NCBI GenBank assembly: GCA_958510825.1
Contig: OY294046.1
Coordinates: 8,754,049-8,818,048, forward strand
Direction of reading: 5' to 3'
Origin: Brachypterus glaber
Lineage: Eukaryota; Arthropoda; Insecta; Coleoptera; Kateretidae
DNA length: 64,000 bases
Shown one piece after another: positions 49,101 to 57,512 of the stretch (position 1 is its first letter; the number at the start of each line of letters is the position of its first letter). A model generated the notes under the pieces. It did not search any database, was not told the DNA's origin, and saw only the letters and a program-made list of their open reading frames with translations. Position numbers and translations under genes: made by a program.

Positions 49101-50098
49101 CGTTTTTGTAGAATTTTTGACACTAAACATAAAAATGTCACTAATCTAATTTTATGTTAAGTTAGATTTGTGTACTTTTTTACCAGGGAAGGTTAGATCA
49201 CAAAAAAATTCAGAAAAATCAGATATTGATTTTTTTTAACTTACCTAATATTAAATAAATATCTTTCTGTCCTTTGAGTACCTCACTCAAATGATTATTG
49301 ATATGGGCCAAATCAACCCCAATAATTTTGGCCAGATCGACCAAATTTATTCTGCCTCCATTCACGTAAAGTTCTGCCTTGATATCTGACACTAATTGGG
49401 AGGGGGTCAAATATTCTTTTCCATTGCTTGTGAATATCAAATCTAACATTTTCCTCTCTATTAGCCATGATACTATTTCAATGCAGTTTCTTTCTGAAAG
49501 TCTGTAATAACAAATATATAGCTTCGAACAGAATAATACTTCTATTGCTCATTTTTACAAAACAAAAAAGAAAAAAAAAATGAAAAAAATAAAAAAAACC
49601 GAATTTCTGAAAAAAGATTTTAGCTTTTTACAAGAAAAATATTTATTGAGCTGTCAATTATCGAGAAATGTAAAAACAGCAATATTTTTTTTTTAAATAT
49701 TTTACTATTAGAAAACCTTGTGTTTACCCAAGCTGATTTAAATTAAATTAAATGTGCTTAACATGAAACCAATGAGATTTTGTGTAAAGATTGCAAGACT
49801 TTCCTTGGGAAAAGTAATACAACTGCCAACTAGGCCCAGTACTGAGGATCTTATTGAGTCTGTATATTTCTGAAAGTAAATACTTAACACCTATGGGAAT
49901 GTTGAAGTATTATGTAACGCAAATTTTGATCATCTATCCCACGAAATTAATTAAACTACTTGCCAGAACTATTTTTTATAAAATAGAGTATATATCCAGT
50001 ATAGTGAATTGAAATAAAACTTACTTTTGCGTTGTAGAACTCAACTGCACCTTTTGAAAATCAGCTGCCAGTCGTTTTACTTCTTCCCAGTCTGCCAT
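37015..50098 (-). CDS. UFL1: UFL1, E3 UFM1-protein ligase 1 (complete, 7 coding exons)
   Basis: The spliced CDS joins 50098-50025, 49501-49245, 46714-46539, 45544-45308, 41233-40342, 39484-38960 and 37145-37015. All introns are GT-AG, and phases run 2,1,0,0,1,1 without a break. The product is 763 residues; vertebrate UFL1 is about 794. It starts MADWEEVKRLAADFQ, the family N-terminus, followed by LSERNCIEIV, the GGRINLVDLA segment, LTRPTAV, a KREERRKK basic linker (about residues 412-457), RLFEKG and the C-terminal DVALILHL segment. UFL1 is the scaffold-type E3 that passes UFM1 from UFC1 to substrates such as ribosomal protein RPL26 at the ER membrane, working with UFBP1/DDRGK1 and CDK5RAP3. 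It has no RING or HECT domain, and none is seen here. The ATG has A at -3 and G at +4. The introns are heavily invaded by MITEs. Identity is secure; the exon ends come from reading splice sites and were not checked against transcripts. Confidence 0.96.
37171..38202. mobile_element. Family M palindromic MITE in UFL1 intron 6
   Basis: GACTGCCGCGCATTAAATTC at the left and GAATTTAATGCGCGGCAGTG at the right, with TA on both sides. The arms are about 450 bp and inverted. TIRs of this kind with a TA target fit Tc1-type elements (inference). It begins 25 bp upstream of the exon 7 acceptor. Confidence 0.83.
38250..38320 (+). repeat. Family CC fragment in UFL1 intron 6
   Basis: TAGGTCCGGAAAATTTGTGA, then CCGCGATAACACTAAAACGC, then TTTGAG. 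Only the core is present. Confidence 0.45.
38331..38935. mobile_element. Family R-like foldback in UFL1 intron 6
   Basis: CCTACTCCGTAACACCCCCT-type units on the left (38340-38415) pair with GTAGGGTAGAGGTGTTATAG on the right. In the middle is a near-perfect palindrome of about 280 bp (38560-38845) centred at about 38704, GCAACGAAATGCGACCTGAC against its complement. It ends 25 bp from the exon 6 donor. Confidence 0.7.
38521..38562. repeat. Family O right-end fragment in UFL1 intron 6
   Basis: AATGATCAAAATTTGCGTTA, then CGTAATACTTGAACGTTCCC, the complement of the family O left end. Confidence 0.6.
38960..39484 (-). CDS. UFL1: UFL1 coding exon 6
   Basis: 525 nt, residues 546-720. The acceptor is ATTTTTAG|GTATAA and the donor is TATCATG|GTAAGA. 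It reads LLKSLCTDIVNDILNYV (vertebrate LLKSVCTDITNLIFNFL), SQTIDDFMS, IDKKKDRTIV, DVALILHLATLVIF and CMLHASGKHVSSI (vertebrate TMLHAPGRCVPQI). These C-terminal motifs rule out an alternative family. The donor is only about 25 bp from the edge of a repeat in intron 6. Confidence 0.95.
40342..41233 (-). CDS. UFL1: UFL1 coding exon 5
   Basis: 892 nt, residues 249-545 and one base of 546. The acceptor is CCTTTCAG|AATGAA and the donor is GAAAAAG|GTAAAA. It begins NEYVNNSYKQNGYLEYD (vertebrate FRQNGYLEFD). The middle carries a lysine/glycine/acidic linker at about residues 405-457 (KREERRKK, then KQGGGAQGRE, then KNKEDEDVEV), which is likely disordered. It ends at RLFEKG, strongly conserved in the family. 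The opposite strand has an open frame at 40485-40691, a shadow of this exon. Confidence 0.95.
42293..42312. repeat. TG microsatellite
   Basis: Ten TG units within family X in UFL1 intron 4. Confidence 0.9.
42436..42825. mobile_element. Family Y MITE nested in family X
   Basis: GTCGGCTTACAAGTAAAGAG at the left and GCCTTTTACTTGTAAGCCGA at the right, flanked by ATAT-type sequence. The interior repeats GCACTAAGTC/GACTTAGTGC units. 390 bp. Confidence 0.78.
43027..44975. other. UFL1 intron 4, remaining part
   Basis: Contains the degenerate hammerhead-like locus at 43881-43913. A TTTATTTTACT-rich run lies at about 43470-43530. The 95-codon open frame at 43981-44268 has no family signature. No alternative exon supported. 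Confidence 0.45.
43881..43913 (+). ncRNA. Degenerate hammerhead-like core in UFL1 intron 4
   Basis: CCCGAAGATGG, then a GGTTTTT/AAAAACC stem, then CGAAATGC: the same layout as at 16778 and 55583 but with C for T in CTGA and T for C after GAAA. It lies antisense to UFL1. It is likely an older Penelope-type terminal remnant. Confidence 0.3.
44976..45165. repeat. Palindrome in UFL1 intron 4
   Basis: GAATTATCGATAATTTTTTT and TTTACTTAAGGAAATTGTTT at the left mirror AACAATTTCCTTAAGTAAAA and AATATCGATAATTC at the right. The arms are about 75 bp. Unknown family. Confidence 0.75.
45308..45544 (-). CDS. UFL1: UFL1 coding exon 4
   Basis: 237 nt, residues 170-248. The acceptor is TTTTTTTAG|GATTCC and the donor is TCCCAG|GTAAGA. 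It holds the diagnostic LTRPTAV stretch (ITRPTAV in vertebrates) and ends in YARSQ, matching vertebrate YSRTQ. The next exon resumes immediately at the vertebrate WVDSFF-equivalent position, so no exon is missing between them. Confidence 0.94.
45751..46380. mobile_element. Family V MITE in UFL1 intron 3
   Basis: TACAGCCTGTTCCAGAACTC at the left and the complementary GAGTTCTGGAACAGGCTGTA at the right, TIRs about 65 bp, total 630 bp, TA-type flanks. No coding capacity. Confidence 0.83.
46539..46714 (-). CDS. UFL1: UFL1 coding exon 3
   Basis: 176 nt, residues 111-169. The acceptor is TTTTCAG|GT and the donor is AAACAG|GTTTGT, so the exon ends in phase 0. It reads QLVDSSYITRIAGEINEKL and on through ISVSDLTIQYDMP. 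The corresponding vertebrate segment has QLID, then NDKLQESGQ, then ISELCKTYDLP. It is in frame with both neighbours. Confidence 0.93.
47035..47462. mobile_element. Family B left half in UFL1 intron 2
   Basis: Matches the left half of 47578-48752 from ACACGGTGTATTTGAAATAG to GAAAAGTTTATTTGAAGGTG, then stops at an AAT microsatellite. It is a direct repeat of the neighbouring full copy. Confidence 0.8.
47463..47484. repeat. AAT microsatellite
   Basis: Seven AAT units join the family B half copy to a GATCTGGCTAATTATATC segment similar to the putative LINE tail at 4188-4440. Likely the tail of a retroposed fragment. Confidence 0.8.
47578..48752. mobile_element. Family B long palindrome in UFL1 intron 2
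   Basis: About 1.18 kb with ends TACACGGTGTATTTGAAATA and the complementary CTATTTCAAATACACCCTGT. The two halves are inverted copies along nearly the whole length, so both encode near-identical spurious frames (47825-48016 minus, 48313-48504 plus). TA flanks suggest Tc1/mariner-type mobilisation. A transcript would fold into one long hairpin. Confidence 0.85.
49025..49188. mobile_element. Family J fragment in UFL1 intron 2
   Basis: Matches the left end of 10859-11799 in reverse: GTTAGATTTGTGTACTTTTT, then TACCAGGG, preceded by one tandem unit. It ends 56 bp from the exon 2 donor. Confidence 0.7.
49245..49501 (-). CDS. UFL1: UFL1 coding exon 2
   Basis: 257 nt, residues 25-110. The acceptor is TATTACAG|A and the donor is ATTAG|GTAAGT. 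It encodes the conserved N-terminal helical/winged-helix region: LSERNCIEIV, then EYLTPSQL, GGRINLVDLA and a run ending in YLILG. Vertebrate UFL1 has the same order of motifs. This region is where UFL1 contacts UFBP1 (family knowledge). Confidence 0.93.
49893..49938. repeat. Family O left-end fragment in UFL1 intron 1
   Basis: GGGAATGTTGAAGTATTATG followed by TAACGCAAATTTTGATCAT, a diverged match to 54674. The rest of intron 1 shows no other recognised repeat. Confidence 0.5.
50025..50098 (-). CDS. UFL1: UFL1 coding exon 1
   Basis: Residues 1-24 plus two bases of codon 25. The minus-strand sequence around the start is AAATATGGCAGACTGG. The donor is AA|GTAAGT, and the AA is completed by the first base of exon 2 to give Lys25. 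No stop interrupts the frame. A 5' UTR must lie above 50098, but its start cannot be placed. Confidence 0.93.
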
Positions 50099-50824
50099 AT
50101 TTACGTTTTTAAATTAAATTCACAGTAAAATATTATCGTTTTACCACAGAAAAGCAATATATTTTTAATTTTTACAAATTTTTTACATATGGAAGACAAC
50201 AGACGTCACCTGTCAAAGTTGTATTTGGTCTAAGTTACATCGAATTCCCATTGGACATAATTTCCAGTGGTGGAAAACATCGGAGTATTAAATGTTTTTT
50301 AAGTTGCCTACACCAAAGGTTGTGGCTTATATAAAATATAATTTGAATTTGGCCCTGGGTCTCTATTCTTGAACATTCGCAAAAATAATTCGCATACGCT
50401 GTTGCTAAGGAAGCTAATAATGTGAGGCAAAGATTGTTGCGTTTTGTGCAGTCAAATATCCTCGATTTTCCAAATCTTGAGATGAAAGTATGCTTTTTTT
50501 ATAGTAAATAAAAATTAGAGTAGTTAGATAGCCGAAGCAGTTAAGGCCAATAAAGTTTATTGAATAAACTCACAGAACACTGAATAAACTTTTCGAAAAG
50601 GAAGAAGAAAAATGTCGACGTTCGTGATTAGAGTTTTTCCGCTGTAAAATCATTTTCGGCGAAACGTAAGTATTTTACGCACAATTATTTTAATTGAAGA
50701 TATTTTTGCATGTTTCATATCAAATAAAATTAGCTTTTTGTTTAAATAAATATAATTAAAGCAGTAATTTCACGTATTTTGAAAACTTTAGGTCTAACCT
50801 AAAATTTGCGATATGTGAACCGTA
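50099..50824. promoter_or_regulatory. Presumed UFL1 5' flank and promoter region
   Basis: No recognised repeat lies here, unlike most of the window, which fits a retained promoter. No clear TATA box or initiator could be assigned. On the plus strand CGGCGAAACGTAAGT at about 50656 could be a donor of a divergent non-coding exon; this is speculative. Confidence 0.3.
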
Positions 50825-51393
50825 CCCAGACAGCACAAAGATGACTTAAAGATGTCGTAGCTCGTCATTCAAGACGTCTTAAGAACGTCGGTTTTCGCCG
50901 TATATATATATCTTAAAGACGTCTTAACGACGTCGTATGTTACAAAAGGTAACGTCTTTAAGACATCTTTTTTAAGACGCCTTACTGACGCCTTGCACAG
51001 GCAACTTTACAACATAATAGTCCCTCCCATTTACGTTGCTAGGTACGGCCGTATTGATATAAAAAGCGTAATAAGAATTAGAATCACAGGTAATTTGTTT
51101 GTCAAAAAAAAAAAATCTTAAAAAAAATGTGATTTTTAAATTTGTTTTTTTTTGTTTTGAAATTTTTTTTTTCAATTTTTTTTTTGAAGATTTCTTTTTT
51201 GATTTTTTTTCGTAAAAAAATAAAAAATTGTTTTTTTTGTTTTTCAAAAAAAGATCTTTAAAAAAATGGATATATTATATCTTTTAAACAACCCTAAAAA
51301 GAAGTCCATAAGATATCCTTTTAATGTCTTTAGGCGTCCAGACATAATTAAGATCTAAAAAAGACGTCTTTAAAATATCATGTGCTGTCTGGG
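50825..51393. mobile_element. Family I MITE with GACGTCTT repeats
   Basis: CCCAGACAGCACAAAGATG at the left and CATGTGCTGTCTGGG at the right. Near both ends are many copies of AAGACGTCTTAA-like units; the middle is A/T homopolymer-rich. No coding capacity; the 50972-51247 frame is low-complexity. Confidence 0.8.
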
Positions 51394-51810
51394 TAGTGGC
51401 TAGAGCCACATTAACGTCCCGGAATTTTTAAAATAAGCTCATTAATAATGAGTCATAAATTATGACTCATAATGAGTAGTGCTTAGCGTTACGATGCGTT
51501 ACGAGAGGAAAGGGGGCACTGAATCAGTGCATAACTTAACGCTCTTTATTATTTCTATAGAGAAATAATTATTTTATTAATAGTATATTATTCAGTGAGC
51601 GTTTAATAATTGCTATATTTTTTTCGACAAATTGTAGTAAATTACCCTGCAGGGCATGTTAATAAACAAAACGCGCTAAGATTTATTAAAATCGGTTCAG
51701 CCAATCCGGAGATTAACTGTCCGCAGTTTGAAAAAACTTCATTTCGAGAAAATCGGGATTAAAGTTTTTACACCTGCTGGCTCCATGCGCGCTCACTAAA
51801 AGTTGTTATG

Positions 51811-52990
51811 TACACGGTGTATTTGAAATAGGGTCGGAAATTTTAACAGATGGTTTTACATCATAAAAAATGACAAAAAGTTCCTATAAACATATGTCTA
51901 AAAATGCGTCATAAGGGAGCTACGCCCCTTTGAAAGTGGCTAAAAAAATCGGTTTTTATTTAATAACTCAGGAACCCTTTGAGATATATTAACGAGGTTT
52001 TGCACGTGAATTAATCCTAATAAGGCCCATCTTTGTATGTAATTTTCACGTACTTATTTAAACCAGGGGTGTGCGAAACGGGGGGGGCTTATCAGTTTTT
52101 TGTCCCAAACTTTTTTCTGTGTAACTTTTTTGCAATTTTATTTTCGAAATATGATTCCCCAGGTCAAAATACATAAAAAAGGTACTCTTGTTGTAATACT
52201 GTAGGATTAATCGTTTTCGAGAAAAATTCATTTGAAGGTGAAATTCCACGGTTCGAGGACGAAAAATTAAATACTAAAATGTTGAAAACCAAAATTTTAA
52301 TGATGCAGGGCGAATGTACATTAAAAACTAAGAAAAAAAACTCATATACAGGTACTTCCAAAAATGAATCCTAATGGAGCTATGGTCTCCTAAATATGCA
52401 CCATTTTTAAAGGGCTATGGTAGCTTTAAAAGCGTTTTTTCGACCTATATGTATGGAAACTTTTTTTCTTAGCTTTTGATGTAGAATAACATTGCATCAT
52501 TAAAATTTTGGTTTTCGACATTTTAGTATTTAATTTTTCGTCCTCGAACCGTGAAATTCCACCTTCAAATGAACTTTTCTCGAAAACAGTTAATCCTACA
52601 GTATTACAACAAGAATACCTTTTTTATGTATTTTGACCTGAGGAATCATATTTTAAAAATAAAATTGCAAAAAAGTTACACAGAAAAAAGTTTGGGACAA
52701 AAAACTGATAAGGACCCCCCTTTTCGCACACTCCTGGTTTAAATAAGTACGTGAAAATTACATACAAAGATGGGCCTTATTAGGATTAATTCACGTGCAA
52801 AACCTCGTTAATATATCTCAAAGGGTTCCTGAGTTATTAAATAAAAACCGATTTTTTTAGCCAATTTCAAAGGGGCGTAGCTCCCTTATGACGCATTTTT
52901 AGACATATGTTTATAGGAACTTTATGTCAAATTTTATCATGTAGAATCACCTGTTAAAATTTCCGACCCTATTTCAAATACACCCTGTAC
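51811..52990. mobile_element. Family B long palindrome, intergenic copy
   Basis: 1180 bp, TACACGGTGTATTTGAAATA to TTTCAAATACACCCTGTAC. It is very similar to 47578-48752 across its whole length, with the same mirrored spurious frames at 52058-52249 and 52551-52742. The similarity implies recent amplification. Confidence 0.85.
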
Positions 52991-53089
52991 CGTTCTAACT
53001 CTGGATTTTCTAAACATATTTTAGGCTGATTTTGAAGTCTTGTAAAATGTAAAAAAATGATTTTTTGAAAATTCTAGACGTTAATAGTA

Positions 53090-53209
53090 CTTTAAAGGGC
53101 CGTAGCTCCCTTAGGGCTTATTTCCGGACCTTTATTGGAACTTTTTTTGAAATTATTGGATTTGAATCACCTCTTAAATTTTGGCATGCCAGTTACTAAT
53201 CACCCTGCA
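53090..53209. mobile_element. Family A right-end fragment
   Basis: AGGGCCGTAGCTCCCTTAGG followed by TTTTGGCATGCCAGTTACTA and ATCACCCTG matches the right end of the 13241 copy. It is 5'-truncated. Confidence 0.65.
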
Positions 53210-53221
53210 AAAAAAATAATA

Positions 53222-53540
53222 TCATTTTACTTTCCCCAAGGAAAGTCTTGCATTAGTACAAAAATTTCGAAAAAAATTTATTGCTTTTTTTACATTTCTG
53301 GACGTTTTATATTCAAAAAAATATTTTTTCCGTCAAAAACAAATTTCTGTCTGTTGGTCGGTCGGTCTGTCGGTCTGTGTGTCCGGGAAATTTGTGACCA
53401 CGATAACTTAAGAACGCTTCGGGCTAAGGACTTCAAATTTGGACCAACGGTTGATTATCCAAAGTTGTAGGCTGGGATTGTTTTTCTTAAAAATCGTGGT
53501 TTGGTAAGGAGTAAATGGGGTAAAAACAATTTTTTTTCAA
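53222..53540 (+). repeat. Dispersed GTCTG-box repeat (family CC), best copy
   Basis: TTACTTTCCCCAAGGAAAGT, TTTTATATTCAAAAAA, then GGTCGGTCGGTCTGTCGGTC, then AATTTGTGACCACGATAACT and AGAACGCTTCGGG, then GTAAATGGGGTAAAAA. Diverged copies are listed at 14490, 17430, 38250 and 63930. It is not palindromic, and its class is unknown. Confidence 0.6.
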
Positions 53541-54055
53541 AAACATAATGTTTTTAATTTATTTTTTGTTTTACAAAAAAAGAAACTTTTTTTGAAAAAA
53601 AAAATGTTTTTTGAAAAACAATTTAATTTTTTTTTGTTTTTCTTTGAATTTTTTTTTGTTTTCGATTTTAATGAACCTATGCCTACAGGGGAAAGTATTA
53701 TTTTGTCGGCAGCAGTATTTTTTCTACATTTCTTCGTGGTCTAAAAAAAATCTAAAATTTCCGCGAGGAACAGTACCATTTTCAGTTTTTTTTCCTTGAA
53801 AACAAAAATGAACATTCTAAGAGAAGAGTTTTGCTGATTAGTTCATCCGACTATTAAACAATTTAGGAGATTTTAATTCGACAAATATTTTTTAATTTCT
53901 TTAACTAAATAAAGAGATGTATACATTTACGCGATACGGAAGCCTTGGATTAGTAAAAGAATTAAAATTCTACTGCCAGCAAAACAGAACATTAATTTTT
54001 ACAAAAAAAAAGTTGTAAAAACAACACCCTGCATGCCTGTTTTCTATAATAACTA

Positions 54056-54310
54056 CCCTGGTGGAAAAAGCGTTAGAACGACTTGACCTAACGTATGTTA
54101 GATGAATGTGGTTTGAATGTTAGATTCCTAACGTTAGGATCTAACGTTAGAATAACGTTTATCTAACTTTAGCAGTTTTAACAACATTAGTTAACGTTAT
54201 TCTAACGTCAGGCACTTAACGTTAGAAATTCTAACGTTAGAAACCGGGACATTTATACATTAAAAACGCGTTAGAAAAAACGTTTATCTAACGTTACATT
54301 TCTACTAGGG
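54056..54310. mobile_element. Family J short copy
   Basis: CCCTGGTGGAAAAAGCGTTA at the left and CATTTCTACTAGGG at the right, 255 bp, dense in TAACGTTAGAA units. Confidence 0.78.
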
Positions 54311-55171
54311 TATGTGTATAGATCTAGTGTTCCTAGTATAGATGCATGCTTAAATCAGTTGCATATATTTTAATAACTCAATTCTTTTTAATTAAGTAAT
54401 ATTTAAATGGCATATCGTTGGCGATATTGCCAAACCGCTTAACGTCCAACTACAAAATCGCGTATCTACTAAGAAATTCTAAACTTGAATATTATCAGAA
54501 ACAAACAATAAATAAACAATAAATACTTATACAGTTAAATAAAAATTTTTATAAGCTTTCAAATGATGTATCACGTGGCTTTCTTTTCTACTTCAATTAT
54601 TTCCCCACCCTTAAATAAGAAAAAAAAATAATTTAGAAATTTAGCTGTCGTGAAAAATGACAATATATAAGTTAGGGAACGTTCCAGTATTACGTAACGC
54701 AAATTTTGATCATTTGGGACCCCTCCCCCCTGTAACGCTATTTTCTTATACCATTAACATGGACGTAACACTCCAAAATGATACTACTACTATATAGTTT
54801 GATGCACGGATCTGTGGCTACGGGAAATATGTTTGGAATGTGTGTGCAAGTGGGAGGCCCGATGTAAGCACGCACGCCTTATAACGCTCTTGACGGAAAG
54901 AAAAGTGCGCGAATGATTCCTCCCTCTTACGTCGGAGACTTTCTTTCATGCGGAGAACTATATGCGGTATTGCAGTATCATGAACGATATGTCTTAATTA
55001 TGGATTCATTTCTATTTACTTTACCTACGTCAAAAGAATTAATTTTTTTTAAACAAATAATTATTAACTCATCAAATTTATAACTATTTTTAAAGAGACA
55101 ATTTTTAAAACAAAATGAGGAGTTTTAGTTAAAAAACGTATTGTTAAACTACATATTTACATATGAGTGAG

Positions 55172-55447
55172 AATTAGCTCAGCGGGGAGAAATAGCTCAG
55201 CGGTCTAAGGCATCGATATAGCATTGACACTGAGCCAATGATCGTGAGTTCAAACCTCACTGGCGCCGATTGCCTTTTTCAGTTAATTAATAATTGAAAT
55301 TTGGCGAAGGCGTACTCCCTAGATATATTGGTTCGAAAGTCAATTAAAGCCGGTGGTACCCTCTACTACTAGCCCACACAAGTCCTGGACTTAGGGGATG
55401 CCTTATTAAGTAGAATAGTACGAGGTTAAAAACAAACAAACAAAAAA
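55172..55447 (+). mobile_element. tRNA-derived SINE
   Basis: An A box TAGCTCAGCGG (55193-55203) and a B box GTTCAAACC (55248-55256) are spaced as in a tRNA promoter. A body of about 170 bp unrelated to tRNA follows, then a tail of AAAC repeats and A's at about 55425-55447. An extra TAGCTCAGCGG sits 18 bp upstream (55175-55185). It is nested inside the family O element. The parent tRNA was not identified and no clear target duplication was seen. Confidence 0.78.
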
Positions 55448-55582
55448 AGTTTTTAAGAACACAAATCTGTCATTATATTTAATTTTTTTTAATGTAATTT
55501 TAATTTATTCAATATTTTATCATTATATAATTGTTTTTATACATACGTAGGTAACCATTATTTTTTATCAATAAACATTGCC

Positions 55583-55617
55583 CTGAAGAAGCCCCAACAA
55601 TAAGGGGCGAAACGTCC
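55583..55617 (+). ncRNA. Hammerhead-like core at an unrelated locus
   Basis: CTGAAGA is followed by a GCCCC/GGGGC stem and GAAACGTC. The stem bases differ completely from those at 16778 while the core is kept, i.e. compensatory change. Flanking TTTTTAAGAACAC (about 55448) and GTGTTCTTAAAAG (about 55642) form a short inverted pair. It is likely the terminal repeat of another Penelope-like family. Confidence 0.4.
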
Positions 55618-56059
55618 GCCTTATAATTTTTGCGTTTTTATAGTGTTCTTAAAAGCAAATGTTGCTAATCTAATTTATTTAATAAAAAATAAGAAAACGA
55701 ATTTAAAAAACCTCTAGTAGAGGTGAGTGAATTTTTCTGTGTGAGGTCGTATTTTGTGGACCGAAGCCAGAAAAACACTTTCCTACGAGTAGCGCATTAC
55801 TTTTTTTTCACTACCAAGGAGTTAAAATCATATTTTATTGAGAATACAATTTCTATATATGTAGTATGCTGTACTGATAAGTGAAAATACCTTACCCCTA
55901 CGATGGTTTTTTTTACCCCTCTTTTCTCTAATCTAAAATCGTGCTTATTGTTTGCTTTTTAGTTTATAAAATATAATTTATTTGTGGATTAATACGTTAT
56001 AATTAAGTGGTATGTGTATTAAGTATAAATTATATTCTCTTCCTAAATATCAATTCGTG

Positions 56060-56221
56060 ATACTAGGTTAGGTACCGGTGCTTTTTTTTCAAATTTTACT
56101 CATATTAATCCCAATTTTTGGAAAATGCAACTCCTGCTAAAGCAGTCGTTGCATTTTCGTCATTGGGATTAATATTCGTAAAATTTATGTAAAAAACCAC
56201 CGATACCTAACCTAGTATCAC
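56060..56221. repeat. Palindrome FF
   Basis: GTGATACTAGGTTAGGTACC and TTAATCCCAA mirror TTGGGATTAATATT and CCGATACCTAACCTAGTATC. It is nested in family O. Confidence 0.75.
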
Positions 56222-56387
56222 TTATGATATTACCCCTGATAATATTTTTGACATTTATACATATGTGTGACAATTCAAGAAATCATTTTTTTATGGAACC
56301 ACTCTATAAAATTAGAAATAGTATTCTTGTGTCTATATGTCCTCCTGCGGTAAATGTAAGCACACTTAGTGTCCTTGTGCAGTATAG

Positions 56388-56641
56388 TATATTCTATAAC
56401 TAGTATGGAATAGACAATATTTAGCGCGAGCGGAAAGTTTGTCATACGAGCCTGTAGGCGAGTATGACGCTCCCGCGAGCGCGGAATGACTATTCCATAC
56501 GTGTTATAGACCATACTTTTTCTTCGACTGCAAATATGAAACACTGTATGGCTTTAAACTGCTGACAAGGTTAAAAACAATGTTTTTTATGACTCGACAT
56601 TGTAAATGCAACAAAATACATATTTTTAAATAAAGCAATTT
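56388..56641. repeat. Family P repeat with GC-rich hairpin, copy 2
   Basis: Same block as 16300-16548 with few differences, nested within family O. The hairpin pairs AGCGCGAGCGGAAA with CCGCGAGCGCGGAAT. Function unknown. Confidence 0.7.
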
Positions 56642-57127
56642 AGGTTTTTAATATTTTGGAGTGTTACACCCATGTTAATGGTATAGGAAAATAGCGTTAC
56701 AGGGGGGGGGGGTCCAAAATGATGAAAAATTGCGTTACGTAATACTTGAACGTTCCCTATCATGGGTCATGTGACACATCATTTTTTTCTGGTTTAATTT
56801 TTAAAATCGGTTTAGTCGTTCCAGAGATATCCATCAAAAATGTGTAATAAAACTGTTAATTTTTTTGTTTTTAATTTTTAAAAAGTTTACTTAATTAGGT
56901 AATTCAAAATTAACCCCTAAACACCTTTAAACCGACCATTATATTACCCTTAATATTATACAGTTGTATCGCGATAATCCGAATCTTCGATAATCCGAAT
57001 ATCGGATGTGGTTATTAAAAGTTTTGATTTTCGCGACACTACTGCATAATGGTTGGTTATTTTCTTCAAGGATATCTCTGAAGTGCCTTAACCGATTTTT
57101 AACATTTAAGGCCTATCCAGAAGCTTG

Positions 57128-57232
57128 AATAAGAACATAAAACATAAGAATGCGATGCCGTGATTGGCTTACAAGATACATGGCGGCACATCAAGCTAAT
57201 CACGGCATCGCATTGTTATGTATTATGTTCTT
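57128..57232. repeat. 105-bp hairpin
   Basis: AAGAACATAAAACATAAGAA and TGCGATGCCGTGATTGGCTT mirror AAGCTAATCACGGCATCGCA and GTATTATGTTCTTA. Confidence 0.78.
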
Positions 57233-57353
57233 AGGCGAGCCTGTGATAAAGCACTTAGGTAGCGACCTATTCATAAAAAAATACCTTTAAAATGATGGGT
57301 CACGTTACCCATATGGCTATTTAAAATTTGAAAATGATTTTGTTATCTTTATA

Positions 57354-57512
57354 CAGGGGCGGATTTATTTCATTTTAGGGGAGGGGCCATCCATAAGGAA
57401 AAAAATTGCGCTTTCACCAAAAAATTATAATTTTGAAGGTATTTCTATGCTAATATATCTCGCTGGGGGGGGGGGCATGGCCCCCATGGACCCTCCCCAT
57501 AATCCGCCCATG
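57354..57512. mobile_element. hAT-type MITE, 159 bp
   Basis: It starts CAGGGGCGGATTTA and ends AATCCGCCCATG, so the termini are inverted CA(G/T)GGGCGGATT. It is flanked by a perfect 8-bp duplication TCTTTATA (57346-57353 and 57513-57520), as expected of hAT elements. It has no coding capacity. The interior has a G-run and the complementary GGCCATCC/GGCATGGCC stretches. Confidence 0.85.

Larger units (their letters stand above)
54674..56760. mobile_element. Family O TIR element with nested insertions
   Basis: GGGAACGTTCCAGTATTACG at the left and the complementary CGTAATACTTGAACGTTCCC at the right; subterminal CCCCTCCCCCCTGTAACGCT mirrors AGCGTTACAGGGGGG. Inside are the SINE, the hammerhead-like locus at 55583, palindrome FF and family P. 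Single ends occur at 956, 38521-38562 and 49893. Confidence 0.7.

Noticed and set aside
50607..50645. Short plus-strand frame MSTFVIRVFPL upstream of UFL1
   Set aside because: Eleven codons with no conservation argument; a divergent exon is possible but unsupported.
50972..51247. 91-codon lysine/phenylalanine-rich frame
   Set aside because: Translation of A/T homopolymer runs inside the family I MITE.
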